A DNA stretch of 64,000 nucleotides from Zingiber officinale (Eukaryota > Streptophyta > Magnoliopsida > Zingiberales > Zingiberaceae): the NCBI RefSeq assembly GCF_018446385.1, contig NC_055992.1, forward strand, positions 56,744,799 to 56,808,798, in the 5' to 3' direction. Every line of letters begins with the position of its first letter. Position 1 is the stretch's first letter. Shown here piece after piece: positions 46,379 through 58,424 of this stretch. The notes under the pieces are model-generated. The model saw only the letters and a program-made list of their open reading frames with translations, was not told the DNA's origin and searched no databases. Both the position numbers and the translations under genes were made by a program.

Positions 46379-48173
46379 TGTTAGAACTTTCGAGCCCCAA
46401 AAATCGCTTTTTGCGTTGCGAAAAACCTCGAAATTTTTGCCACGGATCCGTGCAAAGATAAAAATTTACATATATATAGTTTTCTCCGAGATCTACACTA
46501 GATCTACATGATAGAAGTTATACCTTTGTAGCGATACCCTTCGCTTATCCTGCACGTCCAAACGGTAGTCGGATCTCACACAGTGTCAAGCATACACTCC
46601 TCTACACATATCCACACGGACAAGAGATGGAGAAAAACCACTTAGAGTGTGCTAGCACTCTTGGATGGTCACGGCAATGGAGGAGAGGGAGAGAGGAGTA
46701 GAGGGGAAGAAGAAGAGAGAATTAAAGTTAACACACACTTGCACTTATTCCCCTTTTAAGTGGTCGACCACTCATGGAATAGCAAGAGTCATGGCTCTTG
46801 GTCTTCCTCATGAGGTGGCACACACTTGATGTAACCTTGATGATGTGGAACATCATCATTGGCCGGCCTCATGCCAAGTCACAAATGATGTGGCATTTGG
46901 TCAAGTCAAACTTGACCCTTCATCTTCCCTCTCAAGTCAAGTCAAACTTGACCTCTTATCTCCCAAGGTTGACCAAATCTAACATTTGATTCAATGTCAA
47001 TTAAATTTAATGAATCTCTATTCATTGAATTAAATTGATTCAATGAATCCAAGTCTAAATTAGACTCATTTGACACATGAATCGAATTGAGTCCAACTTA
47101 ATTATTTTAATTTGAATTACTTTTAATCCAATTTGGTTCATCATATGAACCTAATTCTCTTGGTCCATCATATGAACCTAATCTCCATCTAATTACCTTT
47201 GTGTGTGACCCTATAGGTTCTTGTAACGTTGGCAATGCTCCTAAACTTATTTAGAAACATAAGTAATGAGCGGTATCTAGCAACACATTATTACTACCCA
47301 AGTTACAAAAATATTGAGATCCAACATCACCTTTGTGACTACTAATTGTGACTCTCACAATATGTGACAATGTCCTTCTATCCTTGACATCTAGATTGAT
47401 CAATTGAGTCATAGACCGTGTCATCCTTTAATCAATCTATATCTTGAACTTCAAGTAGACTCACTCTAAACAAATGAGTTCAATATCTCATATTAACTCA
47501 TTTGGGCATGGTCATGCACTTAGTTGTCTCACTCTATCAAGAATCATGATGTCACTCCCGTCATATAGGAGGGATAAATCTCATCTACATCACTCACATC
47601 CCTCCGCATAATTTGTTACATACCCAGTAATCGCCTTTATAGTCCACCCAGTTACAGGTGACGTTTGACGAAGCCAAAGTATGCAACTCCTTATGAAGGG
47701 AACCATGGTGACTTCAGGTTCAAGGACTGATAGTCATACTAATAGTCACATGAGAAAGTATATGACACTCATATAACGATCCATGATACTTTCTCATGGC
47801 GGGTCATTCAGTATACATTTTTCAATGCATACTCATGTGTCAACTTGATATCTCTATATCCATGACTTGTGAGATCAAGTCATCGAGTTAACCTACATGC
47901 TAGTCTCATCGCATTAACATTTTCCTGAATGTTAATACTTGACTCGGAATGATTAAGAGTAGTGTTCTCTATATCATCTCATTATCTATTCAACCAATCA
48001 ATTGATATAGATAAGAACCTTCTACTCAAGGACGTTATTATACTTAGTTATTTGGCACTAATACAAGTAAGTAAAATAATTATAAAGAAATGCCTTTATA
48101 AATATATATAAATATGATACATCGAGTCCATACAACAATCATCATATGATTGGCTCTAGGGCTCTCACTAACA
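46379..48173 (-). repeat. 3' LTR of Copia 2
   Basis: Begins TGTTAGAACTTTCGAGCCCC and ends GGGCTCTCACTAACA. Preceded on the minus strand by the purine-rich CTAGTGGGAGAT tract at 48174-48185. No insertion inside, so it serves as the reference for element 1's split LTRs. Confidence 0.93.
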
Positions 48174-48183
48174 ATCTCCCACT

Positions 48184-49500
48184 AGCACTAGTGCCAATCA
48201 GTGTGGGCTCTAACGCCAAATGACCTAGTATGACCATCATGCTTTCTTTGTGCCAAAGTCTTGGTCAAGGGATCAGCGATGTTAGCTTCTATGGGTACTC
48301 TTCCAACTCACAGCACCACCATTCAAGCAAAACACGAACCCAGACTGCGATCTATAATCATCCTGGTCAGTTTGGAAGCTAGCATCACTGTAACCCTTTA
48401 CAGCTAGCTCACCATCGCCTCCAAATATCAAGAAATATTCTTTAGTCCTTCTCAAGTACTTAAGAATATTCTTGACCACTATCCAGTGACGTTCACCTGG
48501 ATTTGACTGGTATCTGCTCGTCATGCTCAAAGCATATGAAACATCAGGACAAGTACATAGCATGGCATACATGATAGATCCTATGGCTGAAGCATAAGGG
48601 ATCTTATCCATGAGGTCTCTCTCCTCTCTAGAAGAGGGACTATGAGTCTTTGAAAGACTCACACCATGTGACATCGGCAGAAATCCTTTCTTGAATTCTG
48701 CATGGAAAACCGTAGTAATACCGTGTCAATATATGCATTTTAACTTAGGCCAAGCAATCTCTTAGATCTATCTCTATAGATCTTTATGCTTAGAATACAG
48801 GCTGCTTCATCTAAGTCCTTCATTGAGAAACAATTCCCCAGCCAAGTCTTTACAGACTGCAGCAAAGGGATGTCATTTCAATGAGTAGTATGTCATCCAC
48901 ATACAATACAAGGAAGACAACTGTGTCCCCAACAACCTTCTTGTAGACACAGGGCTCATCTTCATTCTTGATGAAACCAAACTATTTGATTGCATCATCG
49001 AATCGAAGATTCCAGTTCCGAGAAGCTTGCTTTAGTCCATAAATGGACTTATGCAGCTTGCATACTCTGCCAGTATGCTGTGGATCTATAAAACCCTCAG
49101 ATTGTGTCATGTACACATCCTCGAGCAGGTTTCCATTCAGAAACGCGGTTTTGACATCCATCTGCCTGATCTCATAATCGTGGTATGCTGCAATAGCAAG
49201 CATGATCCTAATGGACTTAAACATCGCTACTCGAGAAAAGGTTTCATCATAGTCAATACCATGAATTTGCTTGACACCTTTAGCTACTAGACGACCCTTA
49301 TATATAAGTCCATCCATGTCAGTCTTTCTCTTAAAGACCCACTTACACCCAATGGGTTTTATCCCTTCAGGTGGATCAACCAAAGTCCATACTTGATTGA
49401 TGTACATGGATTCCATCTCGGATCTCATGGCCTTATCCATTTCTCAGAATCTGGTCTCATCATAGCTTCCTGATAGGAGGTAGGCTCATTCTCAACGAGC
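48184..49500 (-). pseudogene. Copia 2 reverse transcriptase and RNase H (broken, internal deletion)
   Basis: Minus-strand frame 49440-48982 carries QVWTLVDPPEG, MDVKTAFLNG and SIYGLKQASRNW, then a TAG. The catalytic YVDD survives near 48893-48905, but a base is missing just after it. RNase H 48674-48282 (KIPYASAIGSIMYAML, AVKGYSDASF, FCLNGGAVSWKS) ends at a deletion: the sequence between two ACTCT motifs of element 1 (about 6990-7260) is absent, removing the RNase H centre. Confidence 0.88.
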
Positions 49501-49699
49501 ATAACATCATCATGGTCAGACAAGAGAAATGAGTATCTCTCAAGCTAACGATGTACCCTATCAGACATGTGAAGAGGTAGGTCTACTTGAACTGGTTGTT
49601 GTTCCTTAACTCCTTGTGGAACAATCTCATCATCCACAACACTTTATGGTTCCAGTTCAACTTCCATCAAGGCTTCAGTGCTATGGTCCTTATCTTGAA

Positions 49700-50815
49700 C
49701 TTCTTCAAGATCGAACGTACTCGAACGTACTCCCACTAATTTTTCTAGAAACAAAGTCCTTTTCTAGAAATACCCAAGTCTTAGCCACAAACACTTTGTC
49801 CTGACTGAGAATGTAGAAGTAAAATCCCTTCGTTTCCTTGGGATATCCAATAAAATAACATTTATCAGATTTGGGTCCCAGTTTGTCCAAGACTTGACGT
49901 CAAACGTAAGCCTCACAACCCCAAATCCTTATAAAAGACATCTGGGCATCTTTCCCAGTCCATATCTTTTATGGTGTCTTTATCACAGCTTTGGATGGAA
50001 CACGGTTAAGTGTGAAGGCTACTGTGTCTAGAGCATACCCCCAAAAAGATATAAAAAGATCTGTGTGACTCATCATAGACCGTACCATATCTAATATGGT
50101 ACAATTTCTCCTTTCGGATACACCATTCCACTGTGATGTTCCGGGAGGAGTTAGTTGGGATAGAATCTCACACTCAGCTAGATAATCACAAAACTCATGG
50201 CTAAGGTATTCACCACCTCGATCTGATCGAAGTATCTTAATACTCTTGCCTAGTTGGTTTTGTACTTATTCTTAAATTCTTTGAACTTTTCAAAGGATTG
50301 TGACTTATGTGTCATCAGATACACATAACCATATCTACTGAAATCATCAATAAATGTGATGAAGTACTTATAACCACCTCTGGCAGCGACATTGAAAGGG
50401 TCACATACATCACTATGTATAAGTCCTAACAAGTCAGTCGCTCTTTCGCTGTGTCCACTAAATGGAGTCTTGGTCATCTTGCCAGTAGGCATGACTCACA
50501 TGTCTCATATGATTCGAAATCAAATGAGTCCAGCAAACCATCTTTATGGAGCTGGGATAAGCGATTCTCATTTATATGACATAAGCGACAATGCCAGAGA
50601 TAAGTTCGGTTCATATCTTTTGACTTGAACCTTTTGGTACTTATGTTATAGATGGTGTTCTCTAAGTCTAGAATGTAGAGTCCGTTCATCAGAAGTGCAC
50701 TGCAATAGAACATATCATTTAAGTAAACGGAACAACATTTGTTCTTTATTATAAATGAAAAACCTTTTTTATCTAAACAAGAAACTGAAATGATGTTTTT
50801 TGTGAGAGCAGACAC
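49700..50815 (-). pseudogene. Copia 2 pre-integrase and integrase (broken)
   Basis: Minus-strand frames 50815-50474 (YLWHCRLCHINENRLSQL) and 50492-50250 (GLIHSDVCDPFNVAARGG, FSRYGYVYLMTHKSQSFEKF) overlap with a frame slip near 50480. Downstream the SDRGGEY and SERRN equivalents can be found but not in one frame. 49705-49890 retains SDKCYFIGYPKETKGFYFY of the integrase C-terminal (GKGY-like) region. Confidence 0.85.
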
Positions 50816-50866
50816 ATAACAACATTCATCTAATTCCAGTACAAGCCCAGAGGGCAGAGATAGAAA

Positions 50867-51880
50867 CTAAGTTCCTACAGCAACAACAGCAACCCGTGCT
50901 CCATTGCATACTCGTAAGTCCACCTCGCCCTTCGTCAATGCCCTGCTATTTCTCAGCGCCTGCACATTAGTACAAATGTGAGAAGCACATCCGGTATCCA
51001 ATACCCACGATGTCGAAATAGATAGATTGACTTCTATAACATATATACCTGAAGTAGAAGTCTCACTTCTCTTCTTCTTAAGATCTTCCAGGTATCCTTT
51101 GCAGTTCTTCTTCCAGTGCCCGGTCTGATCGCAGTGGAAGCATGTAGCATCCTTGGCAACCCCTCCTTTAGGTTTCATTATCTTGCCTTTGCCCTTGGCT
51201 TGGGACTTTCCCTTACCTTTAGGCTTGCCCTTGCCTTTATGTTTTTGCACCATCAAAATGGAGTTGGACTTTACCTTCTTAAGGTTGAGCTCAACAGTTC
51301 TCAACATGCTTAGCAGCTCAGGTAGTGGCTTGTCAATTTCGTTCATATTGTAATTCATGACAAATTGACTGTAGTTCTCTGGCAAGGATTGCAAGATCAA
51401 GTCAGTAGCCAGTTCTTGGCCAAGTGGGAATCTCAACCTCTGTAGGTTTTCTATGAACCCAATCATCTTGAGCACATATGGACCTACAGGAGTCCCATCT
51501 TGCATCTTACACTGAAACAGTGCCTTGGAGATCTCGAATCTCTCGTGCCTCGTATGTCCTTGATATAGTTGACGAAGATGTTCAACCATATCATAAGGAG
51601 ACATCAACTCGTGTTGCTTCTGAACCTCAGAATTCATGGTCACGAGCATGAGGCATGACACATCTAATGCATCATCTTGATGCTTCTTATAAGCATCTCG
51701 GTCGGCTCGCGTGGCAGTGGTAGAAGGTGCCTCCGGAATAGGCTGCTCCAGGACGTACAGTTTTCTTTCTTGTGTGAGAACAATTCTCATATTCCTGTAC
51801 CAGTCTAGGAAATTAGCTCCATTGAGCTTGTCCTTGTTAAAGACAGAACGCAGGGAGAAAGTGTCCATGTTTGTCGACAT
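50867..51880 (-). pseudogene. Copia 2 gag-protease N-terminal frame, 337 codons
   Basis: The longest retroelement frame of this family here. It starts MSTNMDTFSLRSVFNKDKLN, has the UBN2-type gag body (LRQLYQGHTRHERFEISKAL, NYSQFVMNYNMNEIDKPLPE), a lysine/glycine basic linker, CCHC knuckle CFHCDQTGHWKKNC and protease VLDTGCASHIC. It ends at a TAG where element 1 has a Tyr codon, cutting protease short. Gag packages the RNA; this copy might still make a particle protein but no enzymes. Confidence 0.88.
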
Positions 51881-53367
51881 GGCAATCTACAACAGAAATA
51901 ATGCAGAAAGTAAATATCATATTTCATTTATCATTTAATTAGACCTTTAACTAAATGATGCTTTCACTGAATTATAGGACTTTTATAGAATCAAGTCATG
52001 GATGTGGTCAAACCATACTACTAGATTCATACCAATTAGCTATAATTCTCGTGAGACAAAATCCACATCATACTATGCCTTGAGTTAGCTTTGGCTAAAT
52101 CGCCAAAGACTTTGTATGATCGGTAGATAACTAATTATCAATTACATCTCTATGCAACTCTTGTATATAGGATCAAGATCCTCATTTACATTAAAACTTG
52201 AGTTAGCTTTAGCTAAATCGCCCAAGATTTAGTATAAATGTGATTTTTATCCTATCTTCCAACCATGGGAAAATGTCTATAGTTATACCCGATTAAATTG
52301 AATTAATTAGTTATACTTAATATAATTGAGTTTGTACTCACCCAAGCTTTGATAGGCGGGACCAAGATTGTCCCTCCGCACACTACCAAGATAATATGCA
52401 TTGCTCTACTTTGGCAGATTCAACAACAACAAATGATTGAGTTAGTGATGGGTATTAAAACTTGGTAGGCATATCGAGTTGACTTAATTAAGATCTAATA
52501 TAATCATGAATTCGTATCATATACGCATTAAGGCACTAATTACCCTACATTAGCATGCATCACATACACACAAAGAATATATCAATATACAAAGATAATG
52601 TGACATGGTTATGGCCCTTCTACGATCTTCTCAAGCCAATAAGAAGATCGAATGGTCAACCTAGGGATAACACCTTCTCTAAGGTCTTCCTTTGTTCACC
52701 TTGTGTTGTCGGCTTCCTTCTTGTAATTCCATCTTCAATTGTACATTACAAAAGTGAAACTCGAGTTACATTCGAGTCTAAAATTCTTTTACAACAGGAA
52801 TATTAAAAGAAGGAGGGCAAGACACATAGGTTGTGTAACAAAATACAACACTCACAACCAAATGACGGCTCGCAGGCCATATTATGAATTACAACACATA
52901 ATTTCCAATCATATTGGGTCTTTTGGGCCATAACCATGAACACATCACACACATATTCAAAATATACATTTTTCATAAATTTTCATAAATTTACTACCAT
53001 TCTAACAATTCTTTATGAGCCGCAACTTCGCGGCGATCTCGCTTGTTGATTTTTCAGCCGAGGTCAAGTAACAATTCCCCTTACAGGGTTAGGGGCAACA
53101 CCCCTACTCACAAAAATTAATTTTTGTGGGTGTTACATAGACCTTAAAGCACCTAAAATCACTTAGATCGCCGATTTGGCCGAGAGCAACTCGTTGCGAA
53201 AAATATTTCTTAGTGGCCGAAAACCTCCAAGTGACTATACAATTGTTGTTTCGCTCCCAAGAGAAAAATACTCATAAAAATGCTAAAATTTAGTAAATTT
53301 ACAGAAATTTACAGATTTGCAAATTTTAGATAAAATTGCAAATAAAACTAGTATATGCTTCGCACGT
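51881..53367 (-). other. Untranslated leader of Copia 2
   Basis: Colinear with 10836-12304. Contains the conserved near-primer hairpin cluster (53020-53131) with palindrome 53109-53128 (CACAAAAATTAATTTTTGTG). No gene. Confidence 0.6.
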
Positions 53368-53380
53368 GGTTCTGATACCA
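53368..53380 (-). other. Primer binding site, Copia 2
   Basis: Minus strand TGGTATCAGAACC, one base from the 5' LTR; initiator-tRNA-Met type. Confidence 0.85.
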
Positions 53381-53381
53381 C

Positions 53382-55166
53382 TGTTAGAACTTTCGAGCCG
53401 TAAAAATCACTTTTTGCGTTATGAAAAACCTCGAAGTTCTTGCCACGGATCCGTGCAAAGATAAAAATTTACATATACATAGTTTTCTCCTAGATCTACA
53501 CTAGATTTACATGATAGAAGTTATACCTTTATAGCGATGCCTTTCGCTTATCCCGCTCGTCCAAACGGTAGCCGGAACTCGTAGAGTGTCAAGCGTACAC
53601 TCCTCTACACATATCCACACGGACAAGAGATGGAGAAAAACCACTTAGAGTGTGCTAGCACTCTTGGATGGTCACGGCAATGGAGGAGAGGGAGAGAGGC
53701 GTAGAGGGGAAGAATAAGAGAGAATTAAAGTTAGCACACACTTGCACTTATTCCCCTTTTAAGTAGTCGGCTACTCATGGAATAGCAAGAGTCATGGCTC
53801 TTGGTCTTCCTCATGAGGTGACACACACTTGATGTAGCCTTGATGATGTGGAACATTATCATTGGCCGGACCCATGCCAAGTCAAATGATGTTGCATTTG
53901 GTCAAGTCAAACTTGACCCTTCATCTTCCCTCTCAAGTCAAGTCAAACTTGACCTCTTATCTCCCATGGTTGATCAAATCTAACATTTGATTCAAGTCAA
54001 TTAAATTTAATGAATCTCTATTCATTGAATTAAATTAACTCAATGAATCCAAGTCTAAATTAGACTCATTTGACACATGAATCGAATTGAGTCCAACTCA
54101 ATTAGTTTAATTCAGATTACTCTTAATCCAATTTGGTTCATCATATGAACCTAATCTCCTCTTGGTCCATCATATGAACCTAATCTCCATCTAATTGTCC
54201 TTTGTGTGTGACTCTATAGGTTCTTGTAACATTGGCAATGCTCCTAAACTCATTCAGAAACATAAGTAATGAACGGTATCTAGCAACACATCATTACTAC
54301 CCAAGTTACAAGAATGTTAAGATCCAATATCACTTTTGTAACTACTAATTGTGACTCACAATATGTGACAATTCATTGACATCTAGATTGATCAATTGAG
54401 TCATAGACCGTGTCATCCTCTAATCAATCTATATCTTGAACTCCAAATAGACTCACTCTAAACAAATGAGCTCAATATCTCATATTAACTCATTTGGGTA
54501 TGACCATACACTTAGTGGTCTCACTCTATCAAGAATCATGATGTCACTCCCGTCATATAGGAGGGATAGATCTCATCTACATCGCTCACATCCCTCCGCA
54601 TAATTTGTTACATACCCAGTAATCGTCTTTATAGTCCACCCAATTACGGGTGACGTTTGACGAAGCCAAAGTATGCAACTCCTTATGTAGGGAACCATGG
54701 TGACTTCAGGTCCAAGAACTGATAGTTATATTAATAGTCACATGAGAAAGTATATGACACTCATATAACGATTCATGATACTTTCTCATGACGAGTTATT
54801 CAGTATACATTCTCCAATGCATACTCATGTGTCAACTTGATATCTCTATATCCATGACTTGTGAGATCAAGTCATCGAGTTGACCTACATGCTAGTTTCA
54901 TCACATTAACATTATCCCTGAATGTTAATACTTGACTAGCAATGATTAAAAGTAGTGTTCTCTATATCATCTCATTATCGATTCAACCAATCGATTGATA
55001 TAGATAAGAACCTTCTACTCAATGACATTATTATACTTAGTTATTTGACACCAATACAAGTAAGTATAATAACCATAAAGAAATGTCTTTATAAATATAT
55101 AGAAATATAATACATCAAGTCCATACAACAATCGTCATATAATTGACTCTAGGGCTCTCACTAACA
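53382..55166 (-). repeat. 5' LTR of Copia 2
   Basis: TGTTAGAACTTTCGAGCCGT...GGGCTCTCACTAACA, 1785 bp, followed by CAATT. Carries a partial internal repeat near 53490 (CTAGATCTACACTAGATTTAC) also seen in the left LTR but not in element 1, marking a subfamily. Confidence 0.93.
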
Positions 55167-55171
55167 CAATT

Positions 55172-57049
55172 TGCCATAGCAATCACATTAAAAATGGTTA
55201 ATGGGTTTTGAATTACCATATTAACTTAAGCAGATATCTGAATAGATTTAACCACTGTCCTAAATTAAATAGCCCATCAAATATTAGATGGTGTTTAAAT
55301 TTAATTTTTTAAATTTAACTACCAATAAATATACGTATGTAATATGGTATTCTTTATATATTGACACTTTATCAAAATTAAACTGCTGAAAATAATAATG
55401 TATACAAGAATTTGGAAAAAAATTAATAAAATAAATAACTCCATATAGAAAAAAATAATTAAAAATTATATTAATTCAAAGACAATTAAAATATAAGATT
55501 TTGAATCTATATATACTCAATTCACTAGTAAATATAAATTTTAAATATTTAAAATAAAGAAATTAAATTAATGATTATAATTATTCCCTATTTATTACTT
55601 AAATAAAAAAATTAATTACGAAATAATAAAAATTAAATTTCTAATTTATTATAGATATACTATTTTGAATATTTCTATTTTATTTTATATTTATTATCAA
55701 TATTAAATATTTTCTAATTTTTCTTGTGTGAATTTTGATTTTCTATTATTGAAGATTTTCAATTTCTTTCCATCTGATTTTTATTTTTATTTTTATTTTT
55801 ATTTTTATTTTTTTTAATGTATGATTGGATTCTTTGGGATAATTCCCAATTTAATTCCTTATTTTTTGACGTGGTCCCAATTTCGTCTCATATTTTTCAA
55901 TTGACATAATTTAATCCTCCAATTTTCGAACGTTTTTTCAAGTCCAAATCCCTGTAAAAATAGATGAGAAGACTTATTTAACAGGTGGAAGTGACATATT
56001 ATAAGGGTTGCTTTTATTGTTAACTTGTTCCCCTAATTTGTATTGACCTAGAAATTACAATCAAAGACTCACGATTATCGTTTCTTCCCTAATTGTTCAT
56101 CGATGTAAGGAGTTAGTGTCTTCATACTGCTTTTGTTATTCTTTCTCTTCTCTACTTCCATTTCACCCTTCAACATGTCTCCCCTCCCCTCCCCTCCCAC
56201 AATTATCTCTTTGTTATTTTAATTTTAGCTTATCAGTTATTTGTCACAAAAATAACTATGCAATTATAGCTGAATCAAAAACCCTCCTTTGGTTTGAGCT
56301 CATGGAGGTGACTCAACAAGGGTCTTCCCTAACATGGTACCTACCCTGTCATAAAAGTAAATCATAGACTAAAAAAGACTCCATTTGCTTCAGCTTTCTT
56401 TAGTACAGATTGATGCATTTCGTATTGCTTTAACTTCTCAAGTAAATTGTGTCAAGTGAATGTGTCCCATTTTTTAGATGGGCTCTTGTTTGCTCTTCAC
56501 GGTAGGTATGGTATACCTCAACTTTTATATCGTCACTCTAATTTTCTGTATTGCATTAAACAAACTATGACAAATTGCCTCCTAAAATTCTATAACATAG
56601 AAAATGGAAGATTTTAGACAATTACATTTCCGAACTTCATTTCTTAAAATTATGTAAAATCTGAACTTCATTCACCTAATTCACGGAGCTATTTGACATA
56701 AAACTAAATTATCATTTTGTATTTGAATGAAATTGAATTTGCAAATGATTCTAGTCATGCTCATTGATATAAAGGGTAATGTAATTTTGTTATTTTCTTT
56801 TCCAAGAAAAGTGATAAAGAGCTAGTGAAGAACTCAAACTTTTATACATTATAGAGTATTTTATTCTTCGTGAATTAGATTTGTTGATATCACGCTCACT
56901 CTCCCTTTATTTAATGGCTCAACATAATAAATCTTGCTTGGATAATATTCCAAATTATGGTAAGATATACACATATGAAGTACTCATTGTTTTGCTCATT
57001 TACTATGTCATAATTTTAATTAATTTATGACATAAGCAGAGGTCATATT
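55172..57049. other. AT-rich intergenic sequence, no gene seen
   Basis: Includes a (TTTTTA)n run at about 55785-55815 and a CCCCT microsatellite at about 56185-56205. The ORF 56116-56367 is low-complexity and unsupported. 55840-56000 has TTTAATTCCT/TTTAATCCTCC segments that could be an old repeat; I cannot define ends. Confidence 0.45.
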
Positions 57050-58163
57050 GATAGACATCAAGAAATTTGCACTCAACCATATTGATATCACAGAATTTGC
57101 TAAAATCTTCATCTTTGTTAGTCCCCACTTGCCTTTGCGGAAAAGAAATCCTAAGCAGAGGTCTTGGGAATGATTGAGCTTGTGGTTGTGGTTCAACTTG
57201 CTTTTCTACTGATGGTGTGATCAACTGTTGAGGGAAAGGTACTTGTGGCCTTTGGACACTTTCTGGGATAATGGAACTGAGTTTTTGTGGTCTTTTACTG
57301 TTCTTCTTCTCAATTCTATACAAGTCTTTTTCTAGAAGTTTTTTATGATTCTTACCACTTCTCAACTTAATATTATTACAATGTTCACTAAACTTTGTTT
57401 GGGTTGGAGGGAAGTCATATTTGAACCATTTTGAAATTATGCTATCAATCTTTGCTTCCAACTGTTCGAACCCCTCATTCTGTGGCTTGTGAATTTCAAA
57501 ACTCTTGGATGGTTAAACTGTATTTTGTTTGGCAGGCTCTTTTGCCTTCATGGCTTGCACCTTCGGGGGAAATTCCATCCAACTTTTATCTAACCATTCA
57601 TGAAGGTTCACTGTTACTTGATCAATTAATGTATATGCTTCATCCACACTTTTGTTCATAAAAAAGCCTCTAGTTGATGAATCCAATAAAAATTTATCTG
57701 AGAAAGAAATTCCCATGTAGAATATACGCAATTGCAGCCACCTTACTAAACCATGATGAGGACACTGCCTTAATAAATTTTTGAATCTCCCCCATGCTTC
57801 AAATAGAGATTCTCTATCTGTTTGAGCAAAACTTGTAATGCACTTCCTCATAAACATTATTCTGCTTGGAGGGAAAAAATGATTTAGAAATTGTTGCTCT
57901 AATTGTTCCCAATTTGTGATGCTTTGAGGACGGAGAGAATAAAACCAAGTATTCGCCCTATCCTTGATACTGAAAGGAAATGTCATCAACCGAATGGCAT
58001 CCGCTGAGACACCCTCACAGTTCATCGTATCACAAAGCTCCAAGAATGTCTTAAGGTGCAGATATGGGCTTTCTGATACCTCCTCTCCAAATTTATGACC
58101 TTGTATCATAGTAATTATTTGTAGATCTAGTTGGAAACTCTTTGCTTCAATATAAGGTTGCAC
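57050..58163 (-). pseudogene. Ty3/Gypsy gag relic, copy 2
   Basis: Better preserved than copy 1. Frame 58163-57513 (216 codons) contains MTFPFSIKDRANTWFYSL, WEQLEQQFLNHFFPPSR and FSDKFLLDSS. A TAA at 57513 shared with copy 1 ends it, and the same frame resumes to the LRSGK motif and a Pro/Gln-rich segment. Homology to copy 1 stops near 57050 inside the frame, so the downstream part of the element is missing. Confidence 0.78.
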
Positions 58164-58395
58164 AATCGGAGATAAAAATCTTGCAGAAATGGGTGCAAAG
58201 AATTCTCTTAAGGATATACTTCACATATTAGTGCTCATAGCATCTAAAAAAATTATAAGAAAACATAGAAATATAGAATTAAAGACAAGAAGGAAAATGC
58301 AGTAATGAAAGATAAAGAATAAAGAATATAAGAATTAAAGAATTACAGAATTATCTAGACAAACTCTAATATAAACTAATTAGATTCAAACACTC

Positions 58396-58415
58396 AATCC
58401 CCGACAACGGCGCCA
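58396..58415 (-). other. Primer binding site, Ty3 copy 2
   Basis: Minus strand TGGCGCCGTTGTCGGGGATT, the Athila/Tat-type primer site with one change, 9 nt from the LTR end. Confidence 0.85.
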
Positions 58416-58424
58416 AAAATTTAA

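Larger units (their letters stand above)
46379..55166 (-). mobile_element. Ty1/Copia element 2, complete structure, dead
   Basis: 8,788 bp with TGTTAG...CTAACA ends and duplication CAATT (46374-46378 and 55167-55171). LTRs are 46379-48173 (1795 bp) and 53382-55166 (1785 bp). Same family and orientation as element 1. In the first 67 LTR bases I count seven differences between its own LTRs, so it is not young. RNase H has lost about 270 bp. Confidence 0.95.
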
